64,000 nucleotides of DNA from contig JAJPHF010000123.1 in assembly GCA_021325365.1 (NCBI GenBank), positions 1 to 64,000 on the forward strand, in the 5' to 3' direction. Each line of letters begins with the position of its first letter. The first letter of the stretch is position 1. Of this stretch, positions 35,544 through 43,100 are shown one piece after another. Made by a program: the position numbers and the translations under genes. The notes below the pieces were generated by a model. The model had not been told where the DNA came from, did no database searches, and was given only the letters and a program-made list of their open reading frames with translations. The DNA comes from Pseudomonadota bacterium. Its GTDB lineage: Bacteria > Chloroflexota > UBA6077 > JAJPHF01.

Positions 35544-36518
35544 GTGATCGGAGCGAACTGGCGGGCGGTGGCGGGGGGCGCGGCGGTCGTCGTGGCGCTG
35601 GCGGTGGTGCCGCTCGTGGCGCCGCGCGACGACCTGCTCAACCTGCTGTTCCAGGTGTTTCTGTACGTCGCGCTGGCGGCGAGCTGGAACGTGCTCGGGG
35701 GCTACGCGGGCCAGGTGAACCTCGGCCACGCCGCGTTCTTCGGCACCGGCGCGCTCGTGGCGCGGGTCACCTGGCTCGCCGGCTGGCCGCTGCCACTGGC
35801 GTTCGTCGCGGGCGCGGCGGCCGGCGTCGTCATCGCGCTGGCCATCGGCCTGCCTACCTTTCGCCTGCGCGGCGTCTACTTCTCGGTCGGGACGCTGGCG
35901 CTCGCCGAGATGCTCCGCATCACGGTGACGAACACGCAGCCGAACGTCAGCGCGCTGCCCACCAGCCAGCTGATCGACTACAGCTTGCAGCCGCGCTACT
36001 GGGTGGCGCTGGCGGTGGCCGCGTGCGCCGTGGCGGCGACCTACGCGCTGGCCCACTCGCGCCTGGGGCTGGGCATGGTGGCAGTGCGGGAGGACGAGGA
36101 CGCCGCGCAGGCGACGGGCGTGGACGCGCTGCGCCACAAGATCGCCGCGCTGGTCATCAGCGCGCTGTTCGCGGGCCTGGCGGGCGCGGTCTTCGCCTAC
36201 CATGACGTGAGCTACTATCTGTATCGACCGTTCAGCCCGCTGTGGACGTTCGACCCGCTGCTGGCGGTGTTCATTGGCGGCGTGGGCACCGTCGTTGGGC
36301 CGGTGATCGGCGCCTTCTTCTACGTCGTGGTGAGCGAGCTGCTGGCGCAACAGCTCGTGGAGCTACACCTCATCGTCTTCGGCGCGCTGTTCATCCTGGT
36401 GGTACTGTTGCTGCCGGGCGGGCTTATGGAGGCCTGGCACCGCGTGCGACGAGTGCTCAGCCGTCCGCCGTCCGCCGTCCGCTATCAGCCGACCGGGCCG
36501 ACTTCGGCCGAGTCGTGA
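35544..36518 (+). CDS. livM: LivM-type ABC transporter permease
   Basis: Second permease. Hydrophobic segments span the protein, with family motifs NVLGGYAGQVNLGHAAFFG, LPTFRLRGVYFSVGTLALAE, the EAA-like loop GLGMVAVREDEDAAQATGVD, and GGVGTVVGPVIGAFF. GTG 35544 is chosen, with GGAGAG just upstream, since the frame further upstream is only repeat. 324 residues. The last 18 residues (PPSAVRYQPTGPTSAES) come from a CCGTCCGCCGTCCG/TATCAGCC repeat tract. The stop lies 12 bp from the stop of the converging methyltransferase gene. Confidence 0.93.
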   Translation: MIGANWRAVAGGAAVVVALAVVPLVAPRDDLLNLLFQVFLYVALAASWNVLGGYAGQVNLGHAAFFGTGALVARVTWLAGWPLPLAFVAGAAAGVVIALAIGLPTFRLRGVYFSVGTLALAEMLRITVTNTQPNVSALPTSQLIDYSLQPRYWVALAVAACAVAATYALAHSRLGLGMVAVREDEDAAQATGVDALRHKIAALVISALFAGLAGAVFAYHDVSYYLYRPFSPLWTFDPLLAVFIGGVGTVVGPVIGAFFYVVVSELLAQQLVELHLIVFGALFILVVLLLPGGLMEAWHRVRRVLSRPPSAVRYQPTGPTSAES

Positions 36519-36530
36519 GGCGTCAGGAGG

Positions 36531-37187
36531 CTACCGCCGCGCTAGGAGCGCGGCGATCGTCTCGCGGCCCAGGTCGCGCCGCTGCTCCGTGACGTCGTCG
36601 AAGCCGGCTGTCTCCAGTCCAGCCACGATCGCGCCGAGCTGCGCGTCGCTGAGGCCGTAGCGCGAAGGATCGAAGCGGCTCGCGTGCGGCCGCAGCGTGC
36701 GCCCGGCGAGCACGAGCAGGCCGCCCGGCGCGAGCACTCGGTAGGCCTCGCGCAGGGCCGCGTCGAGCGGCGACCAGAAGTAGAGCGCGTGGATGGCGCA
36801 GGCTTTGGTGAACTGCGCCGCGCCAAACGGCAGCGCCGTGGCGCTGCCCTGCGCGAGCGCCACGCGTCCCGCCCGGACGGCGGCGCGGTTGCGGCGCGCG
36901 GCCTGCTGGGCCATCACGTCGGAGGGGTCCACACCCACTACGATGCCCGCCGTGGCCCGCGCGGCCAGGAGCGCGATGGCCACGCCCGGGCCGAAGCCGA
37001 TCTCCTGCACACGGTCGTCGGGCTGCACGTCCAGGAGATCGACGATCCAGCGGTCGTCGGCGTCGGTGCGCGCCATCAGCCAGCCGGCGACCCGGCCCAG
37101 CGGCCCCGAGGGCCGGGCGAACTGGGCGAAGAGGCCGGGCGGCGCCGCGCCGCGGCTGAGGGCGTCGTCGCTGGATTGTCGGTTCAT
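36531..37187 (-). CDS. Class I SAM-dependent methyltransferase
   Basis: A 218-residue small-molecule-type methyltransferase. The SAM loop is VQEIGFGPGVAIALLA, followed by GVDPSDVMAQQAARRN, the acidic turn QGSATALPFG, and the post-motif LREAYRVLAPGGLLVLAGR. The substrate is not predictable. It is on its own on the minus strand, converging on livM, with palindromic repeats upstream. Confidence 0.85.
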   Translation of the reverse strand: MNRQSSDDALSRGAAPPGLFAQFARPSGPLGRVAGWLMARTDADDRWIVDLLDVQPDDRVQEIGFGPGVAIALLAARATAGIVVGVDPSDVMAQQAARRNRAAVRAGRVALAQGSATALPFGAAQFTKACAIHALYFWSPLDAALREAYRVLAPGGLLVLAGRTLRPHASRFDPSRYGLSDAQLGAIVAGLETAGFDDVTEQRRDLGRETIAALLARR

Positions 37188-37224
37188 GTCGGATCCGGCC
37201 CGGCGGTTGGGCTACTGGGGCGCG

Positions 37225-37310
37225 CCCTCACCCCAAACCTCTCCCAGGGGGAGAGGGGGAGGGACGAGGATAGCGCCCTCACCCCAGCCCTCTCCCAGGG
37301 GGAGAGGGAG
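37225..37310. repeat. Two palindromic CCCTCTCCC repeats
   Basis: Units at 37225-37263 and 37276-37310, each CCCTCACCCC plus CCTCTCCC-AGG-GGGAGAGG. They are the same family as 278-402. The spacer 37188-37387 otherwise holds no gene. Confidence 0.8.
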
Positions 37311-37387
37311 TCCGGGAACTCCCGGGTCGGATTCGGGATCAAGCTCGGCGCTGGAGGTATTGCGTCCATCATGCGCGTGGTGCCTCG

Positions 37388-39064
37388 CTACCACTCGTCC
37401 TTGTACGCCGCCGCGGACCGGCGCTGCACGATCCAGGCCGCCCAGACGGCGACGAGGGCGACGGCGAGGGCGCCCGCGGCTAGCGCGAAGAAGAGCGGCC
37501 GCGAGGCGGCCGGCGATGACTCAGCGGGTGGCGCGCCCTCGCGGAACGCTTGCAGCACGTTGGCGGTGACGCGCTGGATGCGCGGGTCCACCCGGTCGGG
37601 CACCCGCACGTCGTCGAGCGCCCAGGCCCAATCGACCGTGCCGGCCGCGAACACCATGCCGCCCTGGCGGTAGTACGCCGCGTTGGACGCCGAGGCGAGG
37701 CCGTCCACCGTGACCAGCGGCGAGGCGGACAGGACGGTCAGGTTGGGCGGCGTGGCGCCGTTGTCGTAGACCCGGTCGTACTCGTAGCCAACGATGCGGC
37801 TCCACGCCTGGCCCGGCTGCGCGTCGGTGCCCGCGAAGATCCAGTGGCTCGCGTCCTGGACGACGAACGGGTAGTCGTTGCCGAAGGAGAGCACGCCCTC
37901 CGACATGATGCCGAGCAGCGCGTTCTCGGGCCGATTCACCGGCGGACTGCGCCAGCGGACGGTCACGCGGCTATCGTCCACGCCGCGCAGGGGATCGCGG
38001 TCGGCGTCCTTGTAGCAGACGAGCACGCGGTTCGGCGCACCGCCGGCGGCCGACTCGTAGCGCACCTGCCAGTAGACGTCGTTGCCACTGAAGAAGGCCA
38101 GCGAGTGGCCCTCGTTGCGCGCGGTCTCCCAGCTTTCCCGCATCTCCCACGACCAGTACTCGTCGTGGCCGACAGAGAGCAGCACGCGGCGGCCGGGCAG
38201 GTAGCGCGTGTCCACATGGGCGTCCACGTCGGTGATGTAGGTGACGTTGTAGCCCTCCCGCTCCAGCCAGCGGATCATCGGGAAGTCCCAGTCGAAGAAA
38301 GCGCCCGCCCCGTCCCATTGGTCGTAAGGCCGGTCGAAGGAGACTTTGGTGGCGGGCGCGCCGACCGAGTTGTAGGGGTAGAGGCTCTTGCCCCCCCAAT
38401 TGTTGTAGGCCTGGTAGGTATTGACGGCGACCTTGTACACGTAGTCGGCGATCTGGGCGTCGTCGCGGACGACGAACACCGCGTAACCGACGTCCAGGTC
38501 GGGGTTGTTGGCGAGCAGGCGCACGAGATAGATACCGCTTGGCCAGTCGGGGCCTACCTGGATCGAGTAGGAGAGCTGCCAGGCGGCGGCGATGAGGCCC
38601 GTGTCGGGATCGGGGCTGGGGATCGGCTGGTCGACGCCGGGCAGGCCGTAGGCGGTCTGCAACAGCCGGCCGCCCTGGCCGCCGTACCAGCCCATACGGC
38701 TCACGGTCAGGTCGAAGCGCGCGGCGGTGGTCGAGACGTACAGCCCGAGCGACTCGCCGGGCGCGACGCTGACGCGGTCCACGTAGGCGCTGATAACGGG
38801 CGGCTCCCAGGAGGCCAGGCCGCCGCCGCTGGCGGCCTGCGCCTCGCTCTCGGCGCTCGTCACACCTGTGCTCGTGTGCTTGGGCGGGTTGGGGCGCTGC
38901 CATTCGCGGCTGCCCGGCAGCTGGTTCTCGCGGACGATCGGGTTGTCGGCCGGGGGCTCGGCGCCAGGCTCCGGCGACTGCCCGGCGACCGGCACCGCGA
39001 CGGCCAGCAGCCCGCCGAGCGCGAGGGCGAGCGCCAGCGCGACGCGGGGGCGGCCGACTGCCAT
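37388..39064 (-). CDS. Surface protein with N,N-dimethylformamidase-like domain
   Basis: About 558 residues. An N-terminal signal segment (RPRVALALALALGGLLAVAV) is followed by a low-complexity stretch, an Ig-like region (YVDRVSVAPGESLGLYVSTT), and the domain found in the large subunit of N,N-dimethylformamidase: NTYQAYNNWGGKSLY, WLEREGYNVTYITDVD, LLSVGHDEYWSWEMRE and FFSGNDVYWQVRYE. A C-terminal membrane segment (about 20 residues, FFALAAGALAVALVAVWAAW) precedes a short basic tail, so it is probably anchored outside the cell. ATG 39064 is preferred; GTG 39127 is in frame. Many such proteins are not proven amidases, so the substrate is open. Confidence 0.75.
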   Translation of the reverse strand: MAVGRPRVALALALALGGLLAVAVPVAGQSPEPGAEPPADNPIVRENQLPGSREWQRPNPPKHTSTGVTSAESEAQAASGGGLASWEPPVISAYVDRVSVAPGESLGLYVSTTAARFDLTVSRMGWYGGQGGRLLQTAYGLPGVDQPIPSPDPDTGLIAAAWQLSYSIQVGPDWPSGIYLVRLLANNPDLDVGYAVFVVRDDAQIADYVYKVAVNTYQAYNNWGGKSLYPYNSVGAPATKVSFDRPYDQWDGAGAFFDWDFPMIRWLEREGYNVTYITDVDAHVDTRYLPGRRVLLSVGHDEYWSWEMRESWETARNEGHSLAFFSGNDVYWQVRYESAAGGAPNRVLVCYKDADRDPLRGVDDSRVTVRWRSPPVNRPENALLGIMSEGVLSFGNDYPFVVQDASHWIFAGTDAQPGQAWSRIVGYEYDRVYDNGATPPNLTVLSASPLVTVDGLASASNAAYYRQGGMVFAAGTVDWAWALDDVRVPDRVDPRIQRVTANVLQAFREGAPPAESSPAASRPLFFALAAGALAVALVAVWAAWIVQRRSAAAYKDEW

Positions 39065-39136
39065 GCGGCGGCTTAGCGACCGCTCCTTGACCGTGCGCCT
39101 GGGCAGGCGAGAGCGTGCGCGCTGCACGCCGGCGCC

Positions 39137-40726
39137 TCAGCCGCGCAGGCGGTAGCGCTGGATCTTGCCCGTGGCCGTCTTGGGCAGCTCGGCCACGAAC
39201 TCCACGGTGCGGGGGTACTTGTAGTGGGCGAGCCGGTCGCGGACCCACTCCTGGAGCGCCTGTGCGAGCGCGTCGTCGCCGGCGCCGCTCTTGGTCACGA
39301 CGTACGCCTTCGGCTTCACCAGCCCGGCCTCATCCGGCACGCCGACGACCGCGGCCTCGGCCACCTCGGCGTGCGCGAGCAGGACCGCCTCGACCTCCAT
39401 CGGCGACACCCAGATGCCGCCGACCTTCAGCATGTCGTCGCTGCGGCCCGCGTAGACGTAGTAGCCGGCGTCGTCGAGGTAGTACTTATCGCCGGTCTTC
39501 AGCCACTCGCCGACGAACGTCTGCTTCGTGCGGTCGTGCTGGTTCCAGTACAGCGCCGCCGTGCTGCGCGAGCGTACCCACAGGTCGCCCACCTCGCCCT
39601 GCGGCACGGCCTCGCCGTCCTCGTCGACCACGCGCGCCTGGTAGCCAGGAATCAACTCGCCGCTAGTGCCGGCGCGGCTGCGGCCTGGGAAGTTGGAGAT
39701 GGCGATGTAGCCGATCTCCGAGGAGCCGACGCCGTCCAGCACCTCGACGCCGGTCAGCTCGCGCCAGCGCTCGTAGATCGGCGGCGGCAGCGCCTCGCCC
39801 GCGGAGACACACAGGCGCAGCGAGGTGAGGTCGGGCGGCTGGGCGCGCGTCTCGATCTCGCGGATCACCTGCGCGTACGACGTGGGCACCGAGAAGTAGA
39901 GCGTCGGCCGGTACCGCTCGATCGTCGCTAAGATGGTCGGCGCGTCGGGCCGCGCCGGGTTCAGCGCGACCGCGCCACCGGACCAGAGCGGCAGGTAGAG
40001 CGAGTTCACCAGGCCGTAGGAGAAGAACAGCTTGGACGCCGAGTAGCTGATGTCGTTCTCGCCGAAGCCGACGACGTGCTCGGCGTAGGCGCGCGTGCAG
40101 TAGACCATATCGGCGTGCAGGTGGACGACGCCCTTCGGCCGCCCGGTGGTGCCGGAGCTGTACAGCCAGTAGGAGGCGTCGTCGCGGCTGGTCGGCGCGG
40201 CGGCTAGCTCGGGGCTCTGGCTGCCGACGAGCGCGGCGTAGGACTCGGTGTTCGGGCGCGGCTCGCCGAGCAGCACGACGTGGCGCAGGTGGCGCAGCGT
40301 GGGCCGCAGCGCCTCGACGCGCTCCAGGCAGTCCTCGGTCAGCACGACGGCACGCGCCCGGCTGTCGCGCAGGTAGTAGCCCAGGTCCTCCGCCGTGGCC
40401 AGCGTGTTCACCGGCACGGGCACGGCGCCGATCTTCATGGCGCCGAGGAAGGTGGCGATGAACTCGGGGCAGTCGGGCAGCAGCAGCACCACGCGGTCTT
40501 CCAGGCCGATGCCGAGGCTCCGCAGGCCGTTGCCCGTGCGGTTGACGAGCGCGGCGAGGTCCCAGTACGTAAGCTGCTGGTCGCCGTAGTACACGGCCAC
40601 GCGGTCGCCGCGTCCCGCCTGCAAGTGGCGATCGACCAGCGCGGTCGCCATGTTGAACTGCTCGGGCACATCGGCCGCGCCGTCGTCGGGCGGGGTGTCC
40701 CAGGTGAGCACGCGAAATCCGTCCAT
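39137..40726 (-). CDS. Benzoate-CoA ligase-type acyl-CoA synthetase
   Basis: An AMP-forming enzyme that activates a carboxylic acid to its CoA ester. It contains the P-loop YSSGTTGRPKGVVHLHAD, the A4-A5 region GVGSSEIGYIAISN, the hinge TGDKYYLDDAGYYVYAGRSD, and the catalytic Lys in PKTATGKIQRYRL. Overall layout, including FNMATALVDRHLQAGRGDRV, is like benzoate-CoA ligases. ATG 40726 gives 529 residues; a TTG at 40798 is also in frame. It is downstream of the maleylpyruvate isomerase-like gene on the same strand, which suggests a role in aromatic or related acid use. Confidence 0.88.
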   Translation of the reverse strand: MDGFRVLTWDTPPDDGAADVPEQFNMATALVDRHLQAGRGDRVAVYYGDQQLTYWDLAALVNRTGNGLRSLGIGLEDRVVLLLPDCPEFIATFLGAMKIGAVPVPVNTLATAEDLGYYLRDSRARAVVLTEDCLERVEALRPTLRHLRHVVLLGEPRPNTESYAALVGSQSPELAAAPTSRDDASYWLYSSGTTGRPKGVVHLHADMVYCTRAYAEHVVGFGENDISYSASKLFFSYGLVNSLYLPLWSGGAVALNPARPDAPTILATIERYRPTLYFSVPTSYAQVIREIETRAQPPDLTSLRLCVSAGEALPPPIYERWRELTGVEVLDGVGSSEIGYIAISNFPGRSRAGTSGELIPGYQARVVDEDGEAVPQGEVGDLWVRSRSTAALYWNQHDRTKQTFVGEWLKTGDKYYLDDAGYYVYAGRSDDMLKVGGIWVSPMEVEAVLLAHAEVAEAAVVGVPDEAGLVKPKAYVVTKSGAGDDALAQALQEWVRDRLAHYKYPRTVEFVAELPKTATGKIQRYRLRG

Positions 40727-40824
40727 TGTTACCAGCCGGTGCCGAATTGGCGTCGGGAAGTCTCTTTCATTGAACGGCGCTGTGTTGACGGCTGTCAAGG
40801 TCCTGGGGCCAGTAGGGGCGTGGC

Positions 40825-41643
40825 TTATGCGCCGGGGAAGAGGCGCTGGAGGGCGAGCGCCTTGGCGCGGTCGCCGTCGAGGCGCACGCGGCCGCTGTCG
40901 ATCGCCATGGCCAGGTCGAGCCGGCCCCAGAGGAGCCGCAGCAGGGCCTCGCTCGCCAGCGCGAGCCGCACGTCGGCGCCTGGCGCCGTGCCGCGCGTCG
41001 CGCTGACCAGGTCGCCCTGCACTCGCAGAGTGACGGGGCCGCCGCCCGGCCCGGCCACGTCGAGCTGCCAGGTGCCGTCGGTCTTCTCGCCGTGCGTCGC
41101 CATGATCTGCGCGCCGCCCAACGACATCTCGAGCGCCATCGGCACGCCCTCGGATTCGACCGGCGCATCGGGCTGACGGGCGGCGCGAATGTCCCAGCGA
41201 TGGAGCACCAGCTCGTTCATGCGTAGGAGCGCGAGCTGCCATAAGGGCAGCACCATGTACGTCAGGTCGACGGGGGCGGGCAGCGCGGCCACGTCCAGGC
41301 TGTCGAGATACTCGCAGTAGGCTTCGTTGCGCTCGGCGAGCAGACCCAGGACGGACTCGCGCGGCTGGGCGACGAGCTGCGCGACGGCCGCGTCCATGAG
41401 AGCGGGCTCGCTCGGGGGTGGGGGCTGGCCGTCGAGCGCGGCGTGGGTGGCCGCGTTGAAGAACCACAGCGCCTGCACGAGGTGCGCGACCGCGTGCTTG
41501 GCCGCCCAGCCTGGACACGCGGTCGGCGCCTCCCACGCGGCGGCGCCCCCGGCGCGCAGCTCGCCCACCAGCGCCTGCGTCTCCGCGCGCGACACGCGGT
41601 TCGAGTCGCGCACGATCGTCTCGATCGGCGGCTGTTCGGCCAC
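40825..41643 (-). CDS. Maleylpyruvate isomerase-like (DinB fold) protein with SCP2-like domain
   Basis: A 272-residue protein. The N-terminal metal-binding helical bundle of the mycothiol-dependent maleylpyruvate isomerase/DinB group (about 15-170) has CPGWAAKHAVAHLVQA with one metal-ligand His and ELVLHRWDIR with another. The C-terminal 100 residues (VTLRVQGDLVSATRGTAPGA, ALLRLLWGRLDLAMAID) resemble an SCP2 sterol-carrier fold. Such fusions act as thiol-dependent isomerases or are of unknown function. GTG 41643 has GGAGG upstream; the frame continuing upstream is non-conserved. Confidence 0.8.
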   Translation of the reverse strand: MAEQPPIETIVRDSNRVSRAETQALVGELRAGGAAAWEAPTACPGWAAKHAVAHLVQALWFFNAATHAALDGQPPPPSEPALMDAAVAQLVAQPRESVLGLLAERNEAYCEYLDSLDVAALPAPVDLTYMVLPLWQLALLRMNELVLHRWDIRAARQPDAPVESEGVPMALEMSLGGAQIMATHGEKTDGTWQLDVAGPGGGPVTLRVQGDLVSATRGTAPGADVRLALASEALLRLLWGRLDLAMAIDSGRVRLDGDRAKALALQRLFPGA

Positions 41644-41776
41644 GCTCTCCTCCCTGTCGGCGGATGCTCGTCGAAAAAGTATAGGAACGCGCCGTGGACA
41701 CGGCCAAGGATCGCCGGAGCCGGCCATCGGGTGCGGGTAGAATAGGTTACAGAGACCTGGGGAGCGGGCGACGCGG

Positions 41777-42514
41777 GTGGGGAGAGCAAGCGGCGAGCGC
41801 TGGAGTCGACGACGGTTCCTCCAGGGCGCGGGAGCGGCTGGCCTGGTCGCGGCCGGCCTGGCAGCATCAGCCGGTGTGGCACGCGCGCAGGCGCCGGACG
41901 TGCGCCTGGAGTGCCCGATCCTCACGTACCACGAGGTCTACGATCGGGTGCGGTTCACGGGACAGCTCGCGCGGTACTTGCAGGACGGCTACCAGCCGAT
42001 CAGCCTCGACCAGCTCTACCGCCTGCTGAGCGGCGAGGACGTGCCGCTGTGGGGCCGGCCGTTCATTCTCACCTTCGACGACGGCCTGCGCAGCCCGCGC
42101 ACGAACGCGCTGCCGGTGCTGCGCGACTGGCAGGTGCCAGCGGTGTTCTGCGTGATGCCCGACTGGCGCGGCGACCGGGTCCACAGCTACATGACTAACG
42201 ACGACTTCCGCATGCTGGTCTACGATTACGGCATGGAAGTCATCTCCCACACCTTCAACCACGTCACGCTGCCCCGCGAGCGCGTGCGCAACCCGGGGGG
42301 CTGGCAGGCGGAGATCATCCGGTCGAAGGAGCGGCTGGAGGAGATCGTCGGCGGCGACTACACGGTGCAGGGCTTCTGCTATCCCAACGGCGCCTACGAC
42401 GCGCCCACGGTCGATCTCGTCGGGCAGCATTACGACCTCGCCCTCACGACGCGGCCGGGCACCGTCCAGACGACGGCGGAGCTGCTGACGCTGCACCGCA
42501 CGTCGATGTCATAG
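41777..42514 (+). CDS. TAT-exported polysaccharide deacetylase
   Basis: A 245-residue NodB-family hydrolase. The N-terminal twin-arginine signal is SRRRFLQGAG followed by a hydrophobic segment and ARAQA. The NodB domain has the Asp pair in ILTFDDGLRSP, the metal-binding H-x3-H in VISHTFNHVTL, and CYPNGAYD near the end. It would remove N-acetyl groups from a surface or wall glycan. GTG 41777 is a start before the RR motif. It is divergent from the isomerase-like gene. The C-terminus stops soon after the last motif, slightly shorter than common relatives. Confidence 0.88.
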   Translation: MGRASGERWSRRRFLQGAGAAGLVAAGLAASAGVARAQAPDVRLECPILTYHEVYDRVRFTGQLARYLQDGYQPISLDQLYRLLSGEDVPLWGRPFILTFDDGLRSPRTNALPVLRDWQVPAVFCVMPDWRGDRVHSYMTNDDFRMLVYDYGMEVISHTFNHVTLPRERVRNPGGWQAEIIRSKERLEEIVGGDYTVQGFCYPNGAYDAPTVDLVGQHYDLALTTRPGTVQTTAELLTLHRTSMS

Positions 42515-42580
42515 GGTAGCACCCCCTCCCCCAAGATTGGGGGGGATGAGGAGGGGCAAGTTGGGGGGACACCCCCAAGC

Positions 42581-42724
42581 CCCCGGCAGGGGAGCGCCCC
42601 TGCACCCCCGGAGAGGACGAGGAGGACAGCGCCCCGGCAGGGGAGCGCCCCTGCACCCCCGGAGAGGACGAGGAGGACAGCGCCCCGGCAGGGGAGCGCC
42701 CCTGCACCCCCGGAGAGGACGAGG
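42581..42724. repeat. 51-bp tandem repeat, 2.8 copies
   Basis: Copies start at 42581, 42632 and 42683, each beginning CCCCGGCAGGGGAGCGCCCC and then TGCACCCCCGGAGAGGACGA. Each can fold GCAGGGG-AGCG-CCCCTGC. The third copy ends exactly at the stop codon of the minus-strand ferredoxin gene. A CCCCCAA-GA-TTGGGGG hairpin (about 42530-42545) and a GGGGGGACACCCCC element (42563-42576) precede it. Confidence 0.85.
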
Positions 42725-43084
42725 CTAGTCGAGCAGCTCGTCGGTGGCGTCGTCGCGGCCGAGGCCCTTCCAATCGGACTCGGTGACCAGGTCCTTGACG
42801 ATCGCGAAGCCCATGGACGGCTCCAGCTTGATCTCCCCCCCGTCGACCGGATGGCAGCAGGCGAGGCGGGCCTTGCCGTTCACCTTCATGCGGCAGCTCG
42901 CACAGATGCCGCGATGGCAGCTCACGCGATAGGCAATCGCGGCGCCGTGGATCGCGTTCACGTCGTAGAGCACGTTGGTCACGCTGGTCGTGTCGCGCAC
43001 GGGGACCTCGTAGGTCTCGAAGTGCGGCTCGCTGTCGTGCTCGGGGTTGAAGCGCTGCACCGTGACGCGCACCGTGCCTGCCAT
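42725..43084 (-). CDS. [2Fe-2S] subunit, SdhB N-domain only
   Basis: A 119-residue ferredoxin-like protein equal to the N-terminal domain of succinate dehydrogenase/fumarate reductase iron-sulfur subunits. Ligands C56, C61, C64 and C76 follow exactly the SdhB spacing C-x4-C-x2-C-x11-C in SCHRGICASCRMKVNG. The second domain that would carry [4Fe-4S] and [3Fe-4S] is missing, and the protein ends with an acidic tail. It is 16 bp downstream of the flavoprotein gene. It probably passes electrons to or from that flavoprotein, by inference. Confidence 0.88.
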   Translation of the reverse strand: MAGTVRVTVQRFNPEHDSEPHFETYEVPVRDTTSVTNVLYDVNAIHGAAIAYRVSCHRGICASCRMKVNGKARLACCHPVDGGEIKLEPSMGFAIVKDLVTESDWKGLGRDDATDELLD

Positions 43085-43100
43085 CGGTTACTCCTGCTGC

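Noticed and set aside
42581..42724. CRISPR array from regularly repeated 51-bp units
   Set aside because: The units are contiguous tandem copies without unique spacers and no cas genes are nearby.
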